A stretch of DNA of 15,343 nt from Candidatus Neomicrothrix sp. UBA4742. GTDB taxonomy: Bacteria > Actinomycetota > Acidimicrobiia > Acidimicrobiales > Acidimicrobilacustridaceae. Location: positions 8,643-23,985 of the forward strand of contig DHIQ01000069.1 of assembly GCA_002403895.1 (NCBI GenBank). Reading direction: 5' to 3'. Of this stretch, positions 1 to 6,812 are shown piece after piece. Within the stretch, counting starts at the first letter, position 1; each line of letters begins with the position of its first letter. The position numbers and the translations under genes were made by a program. The notes under the pieces are model-generated. The model ran no database searches. It had not been told where the DNA came from and was given only the letters and a program-made list of their open reading frames with translations.

Positions 1-1
1 C

Positions 2-73
2 TCCCTAGGAGTCATCTCCGCGGCGAAGGACGCCAACGAGCAGGTCAAGGCGAAGCCGCGGCAAGGGGCCTGA
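2..73 (+). CDS. 3' end of an unidentified CDS (partial)
   Basis: An open frame enters from the left edge and ends at TGA 71-73. The visible tail is 23 residues, rich in Ala, Lys, Gln and Glu (GVISAAKDANEQVKAK in the middle), and looks like an amphipathic helix followed by a short basic tail. The codons end mostly in G or C, as in the other genes here, which supports a real coding end. Too little is present to assign a family. No strong hairpin follows directly; there is only a weak 4-bp stem at 125-137 and a short T run at 151-154. Confidence 0.5.
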   Translation, partial: SLGVISAAKDANEQVKAKPRQGA

Positions 74-244
74 CGAGGCCACCCCCTGCACGCCCCCTGA
101 TCGGTCACGTTGCCCCCCGCTGGGCCGAGCAGATCTCGAGTTTCCGATCCTTTTCTTGCGCCCCGTCAGACGGTCGCTTCGGCACCCTCCGTGACCCAAA
201 ACGACGTGGTCGCCCCGTGCCCCGCTCGGCGGAAAGGGTGACCA

Positions 245-273
245 TTGACACTCGCGGCGGACGGGAGGATCGT
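245..273 (+). promoter_or_regulatory. Candidate sigma-70/SigA-type promoter
   Basis: A perfect -35 hexamer TTGACA (245-250) is followed after 17 bases by GATCGT (268-273), which keeps the conserved A at position 2 and T at position 6 of the -10 consensus. Transcription would start near 280, just before the hairpin at 285-315. The next strong signal is the Shine-Dalgarno and mini-ORF at 352-408. The -10 is weak, so confidence is moderate. Confidence 0.4.
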
Positions 274-284
274 GGCTGATACCA

Positions 285-315
285 CTCCGTAGACCCGAGG
301 GGGGTCCCTCCGGAG
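285..315 (+). other. Hairpin at the predicted 5' end of the leader transcript
   Basis: CTCCG (285-289) pairs with CGGAG (311-315), and inside it GACCC (292-296) pairs with GGGTC (302-306) around a 5-nt loop. The two helices are separated by a small asymmetric internal loop. It begins only a few bases after the predicted start site, where it could protect the RNA end. No family-specific riboswitch motif was recognised. Confidence 0.35.
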
Positions 316-366
316 CGGACCGAGTACGAGCCTGCACCAGGCACGACCCGGAAGGAGGTTGGCTCG

Positions 367-408
367 ATGCGTCATCATCGAGAGTTGGAGCGCTCTCCGC
401 CTGATTAG
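367..408 (+). CDS. Putative 13-residue leader peptide
   Basis: The consensus Shine-Dalgarno AAGGAGGT (352-359) sits 7 bases before ATG 367; it is the best ribosome binding site in the window. The frame is MRHHRELERSPPD followed by TAG (406-408). Codons such as CGT, CAT, CGA, TTG and TCT differ from the G/C-ending usage of neighbouring genes, so this is not a decayed ordinary gene. A hairpin (434-448) starts 25 bases after the stop. The arrangement resembles a translated leader or attenuator upstream of the exporter at 878. The peptide has no strong run of one amino acid except two His codons, so no specific amino-acid sensing is claimed. Confidence 0.35.
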   Translation: MRHHRELERSPPD

Positions 409-433
409 AAGATCGGGAGCGGACGTTGCCGTT

Positions 434-448
434 TCGGAGCGCCTCCGA
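434..448 (+). other. Hairpin downstream of the leader ORF
   Basis: TCGGAG (434-439) pairs perfectly with CTCCGA (443-448) across a 3-nt loop, and it begins 25 nt after the mini-ORF stop. There is no following T run, so it is not a standard intrinsic terminator. A ribosome stalled on the leader ORF could reach this helix. Confidence 0.3.
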
Positions 449-691
449 CGACCCTCCAGCGGTCGGGGCACCCGTGGCCGCCCGCTCTCTTCCCCGGCGA
501 CTCGCACATCTGGCCCACCGGGCTGGTGTCGTCGGGCTTGCCTGACGCCACATCCTCGCCGCCGCTTGCGAGCCGTCGGATGCGCTCGAGGCTGACGCCC
601 ACCCCGCTCAGCCGGAACGCCACCGGGTTCGCCCGCACCTGGGCGGAAGAGGATGGGGCGGACGGCACCCACCCATCGCTGAATCCCTCCT

Positions 692-716
692 CGTGCCCGC
701 GTTCGCCGCGGGCACG
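692..716 (+). terminator. 10-bp GC-rich hairpin, possible terminator or attenuator
   Basis: CGTGCCCGCG (692-701) pairs perfectly with CGCGGGCACG (707-716) across a 5-nt loop (TTCGC). This is the strongest helix in the intergenic region and lies about 160 bases before the exporter start. It lacks a U tract, but actinobacterial terminators often do. It could stop the leader transcript or act as a processing site. Confidence 0.35.
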
Positions 717-722
717 GTCGCG

Positions 723-793
723 CCTGGCCTTGCCAGGTTCCGGTGGCGCTTCCCCGGTCCTTCACGGAACCGAGATTGGTTCGTGCATCGAAC
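723..793 (+). promoter_or_regulatory. Chain of mutually exclusive RNA helices ahead of the exporter gene
   Basis: Four short helices overlap pairwise: CCTGGC 723-728 with GCCAGG 732-737; GGTTCCG 736-742 with CGGAACC 765-771; GAACC 767-771 with GGTTC 778-782; and GTTCG 779-783 with CGAAC 789-793. Each arm is shared with the next helix, so forming one prevents the next. This is the logic of an attenuator or riboswitch expression platform. It matches no riboswitch family I can name, and short complementary words occur by chance, so this is a hypothesis. Confidence 0.25.
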
Positions 794-877
794 GACCGCG
801 CCGTTAGCCTCAATGGTGATGACGGCCGGCCGGAGTGGCATTTCCTTCCCATTCAGACCGCGCAGGAACACTTCGGC

Positions 878-2212
878 GTGACGATCTCCGCTGACGACAC
901 CGCTGACCTCGGGCCCGAGGGGAACTCACCCAACGACTTGTGCTGGGAAGATGCCGAGGACGCCCTGCTCGAGGGTGACCGCACCTTCGCGGCCGGCACC
1001 GCCCGCGCCGCGCTGCGCTACCCGACCTTCCGCACCGTGTTCTTCGGTGCCTTCCTGTCGAACATCGGCAGCTGGATGCAGAACATCGTGCTCGGCGCCT
1101 TCGCCTTCAAGACCACCGGCTCACCGGTGTTCGTATCGATGCTCACCTTCGCCCAGCTCGTCCCGCTGCTGTTCCTGTCGATCGTGGGCGGGACGCTGGC
1201 CGACATGTTCGACCGGCGCAAGCTCCTGATCCTGGTCAGCATCGAACAGACGGTCTTCGCCCTCGGCATCGCCTGGATCGCCACCAGCCCCAACCCGTCG
1301 CGACTGGGGCTGTTCGGCTGCACCCTGGCCATCGGCATCGGCCAGGCCGTCTACGCGCCCACCTTCGGCTCGGTCGTCCCTCAGCTCGTCGACAAGAAGG
1401 ACCTGGCCGGCGCGGTCTCGCTCAACTCGGTGAACATGAACCTGTCCCGGGTGATCGGACCGGCAATCGGCGTGGCCATCTACGCCGCCTTCGGCGTCTC
1501 GTGGGTGTTCATCGGCAACGCCTTCAGCTACCTGTTCATCATCGGGGCGATGCTGCTGGTTCGACTCCCCGAGGTGAAGCGGGACCCGACGGCCCCCACC
1601 GGCGTGCGCCGGCTGCTCGGTGGCTTCGTCGCCGCCCGCGAGGACCATGTCGTCGGCCGCAGCCTGTTGACCATGACGGGCTTCTCGCTGTTCTGCTTGT
1701 GCTTCATCACCCAGATGCCGACGCTGGCCGAACACAACCTCGGCATCGACCCAAAAAGCGGCCAGTACGGCTTTCTCTACGCCAGTTTCGGCCTCGGCGC
1801 GGTGATCGGGGCGCTGTCGATCGGCACCTTCCTCTCGGGCCGGTCGCTCGAGCGGATCACCCGCATCGGGCTCGGCGGGTTCGCCACCGCCCTCACCTTG
1901 TTCGCCGCCGTGCGCTCGCCGTTGATCGCGTACCCCGCGGCTTTGCTGGTCGGCTTCTTCTACTTCGGGACCGTGACCTCGCTGGCCACCGTGTTGCAGG
2001 TGCGCCTCGATGAGCGGGTACGGGGCCGGGTCATGGCCCTGTGGGTCATGGCCTTCGGTGGCACCGTGTCGGTGGCCGCCCTGCTCAGCGGCTACGCCGT
2101 CGATGCCACGTCCATCACCATCGTGATGCTGGTGGGCGCCGCCGTGGCCGTTGCCCTCATCCCCTTCGCCAACCTGCGCGACCGGCCCTCTCCCACCCCG
2201 GCACCGGGCTGA
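878..2212 (+). CDS. MFS transporter, MFS_3 (EntS-like exporter) type
   Basis: This is a predicted inner-membrane proton-coupled exporter of the major facilitator superfamily, 444 residues with about 12 hydrophobic segments. After a 45-residue acidic cytoplasmic N-terminus, TM1 starts near residue 52 (FRTVFFGAFLSNIGSWMQN). The loop 2-3 motif A follows at about 104-117 (GGTLADMFDRRKLL). The repeat NLSRVIGPAIG is typical of the MFS_3 (DUF894) family, which includes the enterobactin exporter EntS. The substrate cannot be read from sequence. I chose GTG 878 because G/C-ending codon usage begins here and AGGA (864-867) lies 10 bases upstream. The frame stays open upstream to GTG 743, but with poor codon bias. 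A long structured leader precedes the gene, and its stop lies 7 bp from that of convergent murF. Confidence 0.85.
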   Translation: MTISADDTADLGPEGNSPNDLCWEDAEDALLEGDRTFAAGTARAALRYPTFRTVFFGAFLSNIGSWMQNIVLGAFAFKTTGSPVFVSMLTFAQLVPLLFLSIVGGTLADMFDRRKLLILVSIEQTVFALGIAWIATSPNPSRLGLFGCTLAIGIGQAVYAPTFGSVVPQLVDKKDLAGAVSLNSVNMNLSRVIGPAIGVAIYAAFGVSWVFIGNAFSYLFIIGAMLLVRLPEVKRDPTAPTGVRRLLGGFVAAREDHVVGRSLLTMTGFSLFCLCFITQMPTLAEHNLGIDPKSGQYGFLYASFGLGAVIGALSIGTFLSGRSLERITRIGLGGFATALTLFAAVRSPLIAYPAALLVGFFYFGTVTSLATVLQVRLDERVRGRVMALWVMAFGGTVSVAALLSGYAVDATSITIVMLVGAAVAVALIPFANLRDRPSPTPAPG

Positions 2213-2219
2213 GGTCGAC

Positions 2220-3608
2220 TTAATCGTCCGCCTCGACGCCGAGCAGCGCAACGGCCAGGCGTTCCAGGCCGGCGACCCGGCTGCCCTTGACCAGCACCGC
2301 ATCATCGGCCCCGAGCGAGCCATCGGCCAGGAGTAGGGCGAGCGCCTCATCGAGGCCTGCCACGTGCTCGGCCGACGGCCCGTAGTCGGGCGCGGCCACC
2401 GCCACCACCCGCACCTCGAGATCCTCGGCCAGCGCGGCGATGGTGCGATGAGCGTCGGGCCCGTCCTCGCCCAGTTCGGCCATCGGGCCCAGCACCGCCA
2501 CCGGGCGCTCCGCTCCCAGCGCAGCCAGGGCCCGCAGCGCGGCGGCCATCGACGCCGGCCCCGCGTTGTAGGCGTCGTTCAGCAAGCGGGCACCGCCGGG
2601 AGTGGTCTGGAGGTCCATGCGCCAGGGCGAGAGCTCGGCTTGGCCCAGGCCGGCCGCTACCGCGGCGAGGTCGACGCCCACCACCAGCGCGGCGGCAGCA
2701 GCAGCCAGCGCGTTGCCGACGTTGTGCCCGCCTCGCACCCCGAGGTGGATGTCGATCTCCCCCCACGGCGAGTGCAGCCGGAACTGCGGTCGCAGATCGG
2801 CGTCCACCGTCACTGCTGACGCCCACAGATCGAGTCCGTCGGGAGCCGTCGGGGCCACGCCGAAGCGCAGGACGCGGGCGGCCGTGCGGTCGGCCAGGGC
2901 CGCAGCCAGGGGGCTGTCGCCGTTCAGGACAGCCGTGCCCTCCGGCGGCAGTGACTCGATCAGTTCGCCCTTGGCCACAGCAACCTCGGCCACGGTGCCG
3001 AACAACTCCGTGTGCACCATCTCCACTGAGGTCACGACGCCGATGGTGGGGCGGGCCACCGCACAAAGGGCGTCGATGTGGCCCAGCCCCCTGGCCCCCA
3101 TCTCCACCACCGCTACCTCGGTGCCGTCAGGCGCGTTGACCAGCGTGAGCGGCACCCCCAACTCGTTGTTGAACGACCGCACGCTGGCCGCGGTGCGATA
3201 CGTGGTGGCCAGCACCGCGGCCAACAGATCCTTGGTCGTGGTCTTGCCCACCGAGCCGGTGATGCCCACCACCTCGGCTCCCTGACCCGATGGCCCCGGC
3301 ACCGCCGAGAGCCGGTCGCGTGCTGCCCGGCCCAGAGCCGAGAGGGCGGCGGCGGGGTCGGCCACCTCGATGGCGGCCACCCCGTCGGGCAGATCTGACG
3401 GCGCGTCGTGAGCGGTGAGGAAGGCTGAAGCCCCCCGCTCCAGGGCATCGACGATGAAGTCGTGGCCGTCGCGGGCGTCCACGATGGGCACGAACAACGC
3501 GCCCGACGGCAGCTCCCGGGTGTCGATGCCGGCGCCGTCAACCATGACATCCTCGCCTACCAGCACCCCACCGGTGGTGGCGACGATCTCGCTGGCCCAG
3601 AACCTCAT
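2220..3608 (-). CDS. murF: UDP-N-acetylmuramoyl-tripeptide--D-alanyl-D-alanine ligase
   Basis: This cytoplasmic ATP-dependent ligase adds D-Ala-D-Ala to the UDP-MurNAc-tripeptide, completing the peptidoglycan pentapeptide precursor. Its 462 residues match the family length. The small N-terminal domain covers about 1-105. The ATP-binding P-loop is GSVGKTTTK (118-126), followed by SFNNELGVPLTL (145-156), EMGARGLGHI (169-178), AKGEL (212-216) and HNVGNALAA (295-303). The C-terminal domain carries NDAYNAGPASM (344-354) and KGSR (441-444). Gly350 stands where Asn is usual in the DAYNANP motif; the effect is unknown. The start is ATG 3606-3608. There is no Shine-Dalgarno, and a TAACGT box lies 7 bases upstream, suggesting a leaderless mRNA. 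It is divergent from ddl, whose product is its substrate. Confidence 0.95.
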   Translation of the reverse strand: MRFWASEIVATTGGVLVGEDVMVDGAGIDTRELPSGALFVPIVDARDGHDFIVDALERGASAFLTAHDAPSDLPDGVAAIEVADPAAALSALGRAARDRLSAVPGPSGQGAEVVGITGSVGKTTTKDLLAAVLATTYRTAASVRSFNNELGVPLTLVNAPDGTEVAVVEMGARGLGHIDALCAVARPTIGVVTSVEMVHTELFGTVAEVAVAKGELIESLPPEGTAVLNGDSPLAAALADRTAARVLRFGVAPTAPDGLDLWASAVTVDADLRPQFRLHSPWGEIDIHLGVRGGHNVGNALAAAAAALVVGVDLAAVAAGLGQAELSPWRMDLQTTPGGARLLNDAYNAGPASMAAALRALAALGAERPVAVLGPMAELGEDGPDAHRTIAALAEDLEVRVVAVAAPDYGPSAEHVAGLDEALALLLADGSLGADDAVLVKGSRVAGLERLAVALLGVEADD

Positions 3609-3615
3609 CGACCGA

Positions 3616-3621
3616 ACGTTA
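3616..3621 (-). promoter_or_regulatory. -10 element of a leaderless murF promoter
   Basis: On the minus strand the hexamer reads TAACGT (TANNNT form). Exactly 7 bases separate it from ATG 3608, so transcription would begin at or next to the start codon. No Shine-Dalgarno and no clear -35 are present. It lies 12 bp from the opposing ddl -10. Confidence 0.5.
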
Positions 3622-3633
3622 GAGGGCGCGCGG

Positions 3634-3639
3634 TACGGT
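3634..3639 (+). promoter_or_regulatory. -10 element of a leaderless ddl promoter
   Basis: TACGGT lies exactly 7 bases before ATG 3647, with no Shine-Dalgarno in the gap. The same hexamer occurs 6 bases before the redoxin start at 7892. Together with the murF box it forms a back-to-back promoter pair inside 38 bp. Confidence 0.5.
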
Positions 3640-3646
3640 CCGGGCC

Positions 3647-4783
3647 ATGACCTCCGGCGACCCGGATCCCAACGCGCCCCTTCCCACCGCCTCGCCCGAA
3701 CCGACGGCGGGCGCCGTACCGCGTACTCGCCTGGTGGTGTTGTTCGGCGGCCAGTCGGCCGAACACGAGGTGTCGCTGGTGACCGCCCGCCACGTGCTGG
3801 CCGCCACCGACCCCGACCGCTACGACATCCAGCCCGTCGCCATCACCAAAGACGGCCAGTGGGTGAGCGCCACCGAAGCGGCCCGCGCCCTTGCCGCCGG
3901 ACCCGACGCCCTGCCCGACGCGCTGCCCACCTCCGGTTCGCCGACCCATCCCACCGAGGCCCTGGCTCGAACCGAGGCTGAGCGAGTGGTGGTGTTTCCG
4001 CTGCTGCACGGCCCTCTGGGCGAGGACGGCACCGTCCAGGGCCTGCTGGAACTGGCCGGCGTCCCCTACGTCGGTTGTGGGGTGCTGGCCTCCGCCCTGG
4101 CTATGGACAAGGCCAAGGCCAAGGACATGTTCGCGGCCAAGGGGATCCCCCAGGCCCGCCATGTCACCCTGTTCGAACCAGACGTAGGCGAGGGCGCCAT
4201 CGACGATCTCGAGGGCGTTCTCGGCTACCCGATGTTCGTCAAGCCGGCCAACATGGGCTCGTCGGTGGGCATCAGCAAGGCCCATGATCGCGACGAGTTG
4301 CGGGCCGCCCTCGACCTGGCGCTGGGCTACGACGAGTGCCTGGTGGTGGAAGAAACCGTCGTCGGTCGCGAGATCGAGTGCGCCGTGCTCGGCAACCGGG
4401 ACCCACGGGCATCGCTACCCGGGGAGATCCGCCCGGGGGCCGAGTTCTACGACTACGCCGACAAGTACCAGAGCGGCGCGGCCGAGCTCATCACCCCCGC
4501 CGACCTACCCGACGACGTCACCGCCGAGCTGCGGGCGCTGGCCATCCGGGCCTACCAGGCTCTCGGCTGTGAGGGCATGGCCCGCGTCGATTTCTTCTAT
4601 GAGGAAGCTGGACGGGGTCTGTTGGTCAACGAGATCAACACGATCCCCGGCTTCACGCCCATCTCCATGTATCCGAAGATGTGGGAAGCGACCGGCCTGA
4701 GCTACGGCGATCTCGTCGACGAACTCATCCGCCTCGCTGTGGAACGGTACGATCGGCGAGCTTCTCGGCGCCGGTCGGGCTGA
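3647..4783 (+). CDS. ddl: D-alanine--D-alanine ligase
   Basis: This ATP-grasp ligase joins two D-alanines in the cytoplasm and supplies the dipeptide used by MurF, encoded next door. It has 378 residues, slightly long because of a Pro/Ala-rich N-terminal extension (1-26). Family motifs run in order: FGGQSAEHEVSL (33-44), HGPLGEDGTVQG (121-132), MDKAKAKDMF (153-162), FVKPANMGSSVGIS (197-210), FYDYADKY (267-274) and NEINTIPGFTPISMYPKM (328-345). The Tyr-containing omega-loop segment (FYDYxxKY) is that of true D-Ala-D-Ala ligases, not the D-lactate-adding VanA type. ATG 3647 is supported by the leaderless -10 box. The gene is divergent from murF, unlike the co-directional order common elsewhere. 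Confidence 0.95.
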   Translation: MTSGDPDPNAPLPTASPEPTAGAVPRTRLVVLFGGQSAEHEVSLVTARHVLAATDPDRYDIQPVAITKDGQWVSATEAARALAAGPDALPDALPTSGSPTHPTEALARTEAERVVVFPLLHGPLGEDGTVQGLLELAGVPYVGCGVLASALAMDKAKAKDMFAAKGIPQARHVTLFEPDVGEGAIDDLEGVLGYPMFVKPANMGSSVGISKAHDRDELRAALDLALGYDECLVVEETVVGREIECAVLGNRDPRASLPGEIRPGAEFYDYADKYQSGAAELITPADLPDDVTAELRALAIRAYQALGCEGMARVDFFYEEAGRGLLVNEINTIPGFTPISMYPKMWEATGLSYGDLVDELIRLAVERYDRRASRRRSG

Positions 4784-4792
4784 GCCCTGACC

Positions 4793-4812
4793 GGGACCAG
4801 CCCGCCGGTCCC
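4793..4812 (+). terminator. Short hairpin after ddl
   Basis: GGGACC (4793-4798) pairs with GGTCCC (4807-4812) over an 8-nt loop, 9 bases after the ddl stop and about 30 bases before the next start codon. It lacks a T run. It may weaken read-through into the SMP-30 gene, but it is short and could be incidental. Confidence 0.25.
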
Positions 4813-4842
4813 ACGTCGCCTCATCCACCGCGGGAGTGCACC

Positions 4843-5706
4843 TTGGCCGACCGATCGTTCACCGCTCTGCTCGACAGTCTGGTTTTTCCCGAGTGCCCCC
4901 GATGGCGCGACGGACGGCTGTGGTTTTCCGACGTCCACGACCGCAGGGTCTATGCCATGACCCCCGACGGTCAGCCCGAGGTGATCCTGCAGAGCGAGGA
5001 CTTCGTGGGCGGTCTCGGCTGGCTCCCGGACGGGCGTCTGCTGTTCGTCTCGATGGTCGAACGCAAACTCATGCGACTCGATCCCCACGGGGTCGCCGAG
5101 GTGGCCGACCTCTCGGAACTGGCTCCGTTCCACTGCAACGACATGATCGTCGACGCCCACGGCCGGGCCTACATCGGCAACTTCGGCTTCGACATCGACG
5201 CCGGGGCTGAGCCGACCAGCACCGGCCTCATCTGTGTGGAGCCCGACGGCGAGGCCTGGGTCGTCGTCGAGCAACTCCTGTTCCCCAACGGCATGGTCAT
5301 CACCGATGGCGGCCACACCCTGGTCGTGGCCGAATCCTTCGGTCAGCGCCTGTCGGCCTATGGCATGAACGGCGACGGCTCGCTGGCCAACCCCCGGGTG
5401 TGGGCCGATCTGCGGCCCAACGTCCCCGACGGCATCTGCCTCGACGTGGCCGGCGGCATCTGGGTGGCCGACCCCGTCAACCGTGGCGTCATGCGAGTCG
5501 TCGAGGGCGCCGGCCCGGTGGACTGGATCCCCACCGGGCGGCCGGTCTACGCCTGCGCCCTGGGCGGGGCCGACGGCCAGACCCTCTACGTGTGCACCGC
5601 GGACTCGTCCGATCCGTCGCGCACGCCTGAGTTGCGCTCCGGGCGGATCGAGACGACCCGCGTCGATGTGCCCGCCGCCGGCTACGGCGAGGCCGGCTCC
5701 GGGTAA
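4843..5706 (+). CDS. SMP-30/gluconolactonase/LRE-like family hydrolase
   Basis: This is a six-bladed beta-propeller metal-dependent lactonase-type enzyme of 287 residues, normal for the family. Probable divalent-metal ligands are Glu17 in FPECPRW, Asn149 in LFPNGMVIT and Asp196 in VPDGICLD; CNDMIVDAHGRAYIGNFG (98-115) is another family block. The substrate, possibly a sugar lactone or other cyclic ester, cannot be deduced. I place the start at TTG 4843 because GGGAG (4832-4836) lies 6 bases upstream and the family's N-terminus begins about there; an in-frame ATG further upstream lies inside ddl. It follows ddl by 59 bp. Its last 25 bp overlap the end of the convergent oxygenase gene. Confidence 0.85.
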   Translation: MADRSFTALLDSLVFPECPRWRDGRLWFSDVHDRRVYAMTPDGQPEVILQSEDFVGGLGWLPDGRLLFVSMVERKLMRLDPHGVAEVADLSELAPFHCNDMIVDAHGRAYIGNFGFDIDAGAEPTSTGLICVEPDGEAWVVVEQLLFPNGMVITDGGHTLVVAESFGQRLSAYGMNGDGSLANPRVWADLRPNVPDGICLDVAGGIWVADPVNRGVMRVVEGAGPVDWIPTGRPVYACALGGADGQTLYVCTADSSDPSRTPELRSGRIETTRVDVPAAGYGEAGSG

Positions 5707-6707
5707 CGCTCATAGGTGTCGATGAGCAGCAGGGCGAGCTCGCGCTCGGTCAGCTCGTCGGTGGTGAGCACCCCGCGCTGACCCAGATCAGCGCTGAGCT
5801 GAGCCAGGATGAGATCAAGCGACAAGTCGTCGCCATGGGTCCGCCACGCGTCGCGCTCAGCCTCGTCGGTGAAGCAGTAGGCCTTCCACGACACCGAGAA
5901 GCGGACCTCGTTCCACCCGAACGTGGCCAGCACCTCACTGCTCCCCCGTTCGGGACGCAGCACCCAACGGCCGCCCTCGTGCATCAACACGTTGCCCGGC
6001 GTGACCGCGAACGGGTCGACCCCAGGCGGACCCACCCGGTCGACGCCGTGGAACACCGAGTCGGTATCCAACACGATGCCGGTGTTGTGACGGGTGGGCA
6101 ACACCGTGACGGCACCGTCGGCCCCATCAGGCCAGTAGGCCAGCTCGCCCCCCTCGGGTAGGCCGGCCGTCTCGTCGGCGAAGTAGGCGATGCCGGTGGC
6201 GATGGGCATGCGCCAGCGTTCGAACAACCCCGAGTGGTGCATGACCACCATCAGCCATTGGGGGAACAGCCTGCGGTTCGCCCCCCGGAACTCGGGCACG
6301 TCGGTGTGGACGGCGAGCTCCTGGCCCGGCAGCAAGATGTTGGCGTAGGCGATGGCCGGCTCGATCACCGGCCGCCCGTACAGCGAGCGGGCCGCGTCGA
6401 GGAGCGCCTCGTGGTGCAGGAACCGCTCGATGCCCGGCGCCACCACCTCGGTGCCGTAGGCGTAGCTCTCGCGCAGATAGTTGGTGCGCAAGGCCAAGGT
6501 GGCGGCCGGCTCGCGACGCCCGAACCGCCCGCCGGTGCGCACGTAGTTGGCCGCCGCGTCGTAACGCTGGGCCAGCTCGGGGGCGAAGTCGCCGTCGCTG
6601 CGCTCGGTCACGTACAGCCCGTAGGCGGGGAACGCCTCGCACAGCCCCACCATGGCGGTGGCGTCGTCGGCGTCCATGAGCGGATCGAGCAGGAAGGCGG
6701 CGACCAT
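5682..6707 (-). CDS. Predicted Fe(II)/2-oxoglutarate-dependent oxygenase, substrate unknown
   Basis: The protein has 341 residues from ATG 6707. The double-stranded beta-helix iron site is suggested by HTD (134-136, the HxD pair) and His220 in VFHGVDRV; Arg269 in VRFSVSW resembles the RxS 2-oxoglutarate anchor. About 40 residues separate the distal His from that Arg, more than usual, so the core may carry an insertion or a nearer residue (Arg224) may do the job. No signal peptide is seen, so it is probably cytoplasmic. The frame continues upstream through GTG 6713 to TTG 6725. GGAGG lies only 2 bases from TTG, which is too close, so ATG 6707 is preferred with doubt. It lies 105 bp downstream of the redoxin gene on the same strand. 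Confidence 0.65.
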   Translation of the reverse strand: MVAAFLLDPLMDADDATAMVGLCEAFPAYGLYVTERSDGDFAPELAQRYDAAANYVRTGGRFGRREPAATLALRTNYLRESYAYGTEVVAPGIERFLHHEALLDAARSLYGRPVIEPAIAYANILLPGQELAVHTDVPEFRGANRRLFPQWLMVVMHHSGLFERWRMPIATGIAYFADETAGLPEGGELAYWPDGADGAVTVLPTRHNTGIVLDTDSVFHGVDRVGPPGVDPFAVTPGNVLMHEGGRWVLRPERGSSEVLATFGWNEVRFSVSWKAYCFTDEAERDAWRTHGDDLSLDLILAQLSADLGQRGVLTTDELTERELALLLIDTYERYPEPASP

Positions 6708-6759
6708 GACCACAGTCTGCCGCAAGTCCTCCGGTCAAACCCCCGTTTCGGCGTCACTT

Positions 6760-6778
6760 CTGCCCTCTGAGCGGGCAG
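6760..6778 (-). terminator. Hairpin between the redoxin stop and the oxygenase start
   Basis: CTGCCC (6760-6765) pairs with GGGCAG (6773-6778) around a 7-nt loop. It lies 34 bases after the redoxin stop on the minus strand. There is no U tract in that direction (three T follow it on the plus strand). It is a candidate weak terminator or mRNA-stabilising stem. Confidence 0.3.
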
Positions 6779-6812
6779 TTTCCGGGGCCAACACCGCCGT
6801 CAGGGTCAGTTG

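Larger units (their letters stand above)
74..877. other. Long intergenic region with leader-like elements, no protein-coding gene seen
   Basis: About 800 bases carry no frame with the G/C-ending codon bias of the flanking genes, and no translation on either strand resembles a family I know. It does carry ordered regulatory-looking parts, all in the plus orientation: a TTGACA promoter candidate (245-273), a hairpin (285-315), a strong Shine-Dalgarno with a 13-codon ORF (352-408), a hairpin (434-448), a 10-bp hairpin (692-716) and a chain of alternative helices (723-793). I infer a long 5' leader for the exporter at 878. A small RNA or a decayed gene remains possible. No tRNA cloverleaf was found. 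Confidence 0.5.

Noticed and set aside
405..668. Minus-strand open frame within the intergenic region
   Set aside because: No Shine-Dalgarno or leaderless box, poor codon bias and no recognisable motif.
743..877. Upstream extension of the exporter to GTG 743
   Set aside because: The extension has codons ending in A/T far more often than the gene, no family similarity, and overlaps the helix chain. GTG 878 fits better.
74..877. tRNA or known riboswitch in the long intergenic region
   Set aside because: GGTTCG/CGAAC words near 778-793 resemble a T-arm, but no acceptor, D- or anticodon arms fit around them, and no conserved riboswitch core was found.
3647..4783. Ddl as a vancomycin-resistance-type D-Ala-D-Lac ligase
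   Set aside because: The omega-loop segment has the FYDYxxKY form of D-Ala-D-Ala ligases, and no vanH- or vanX-like gene is nearby.
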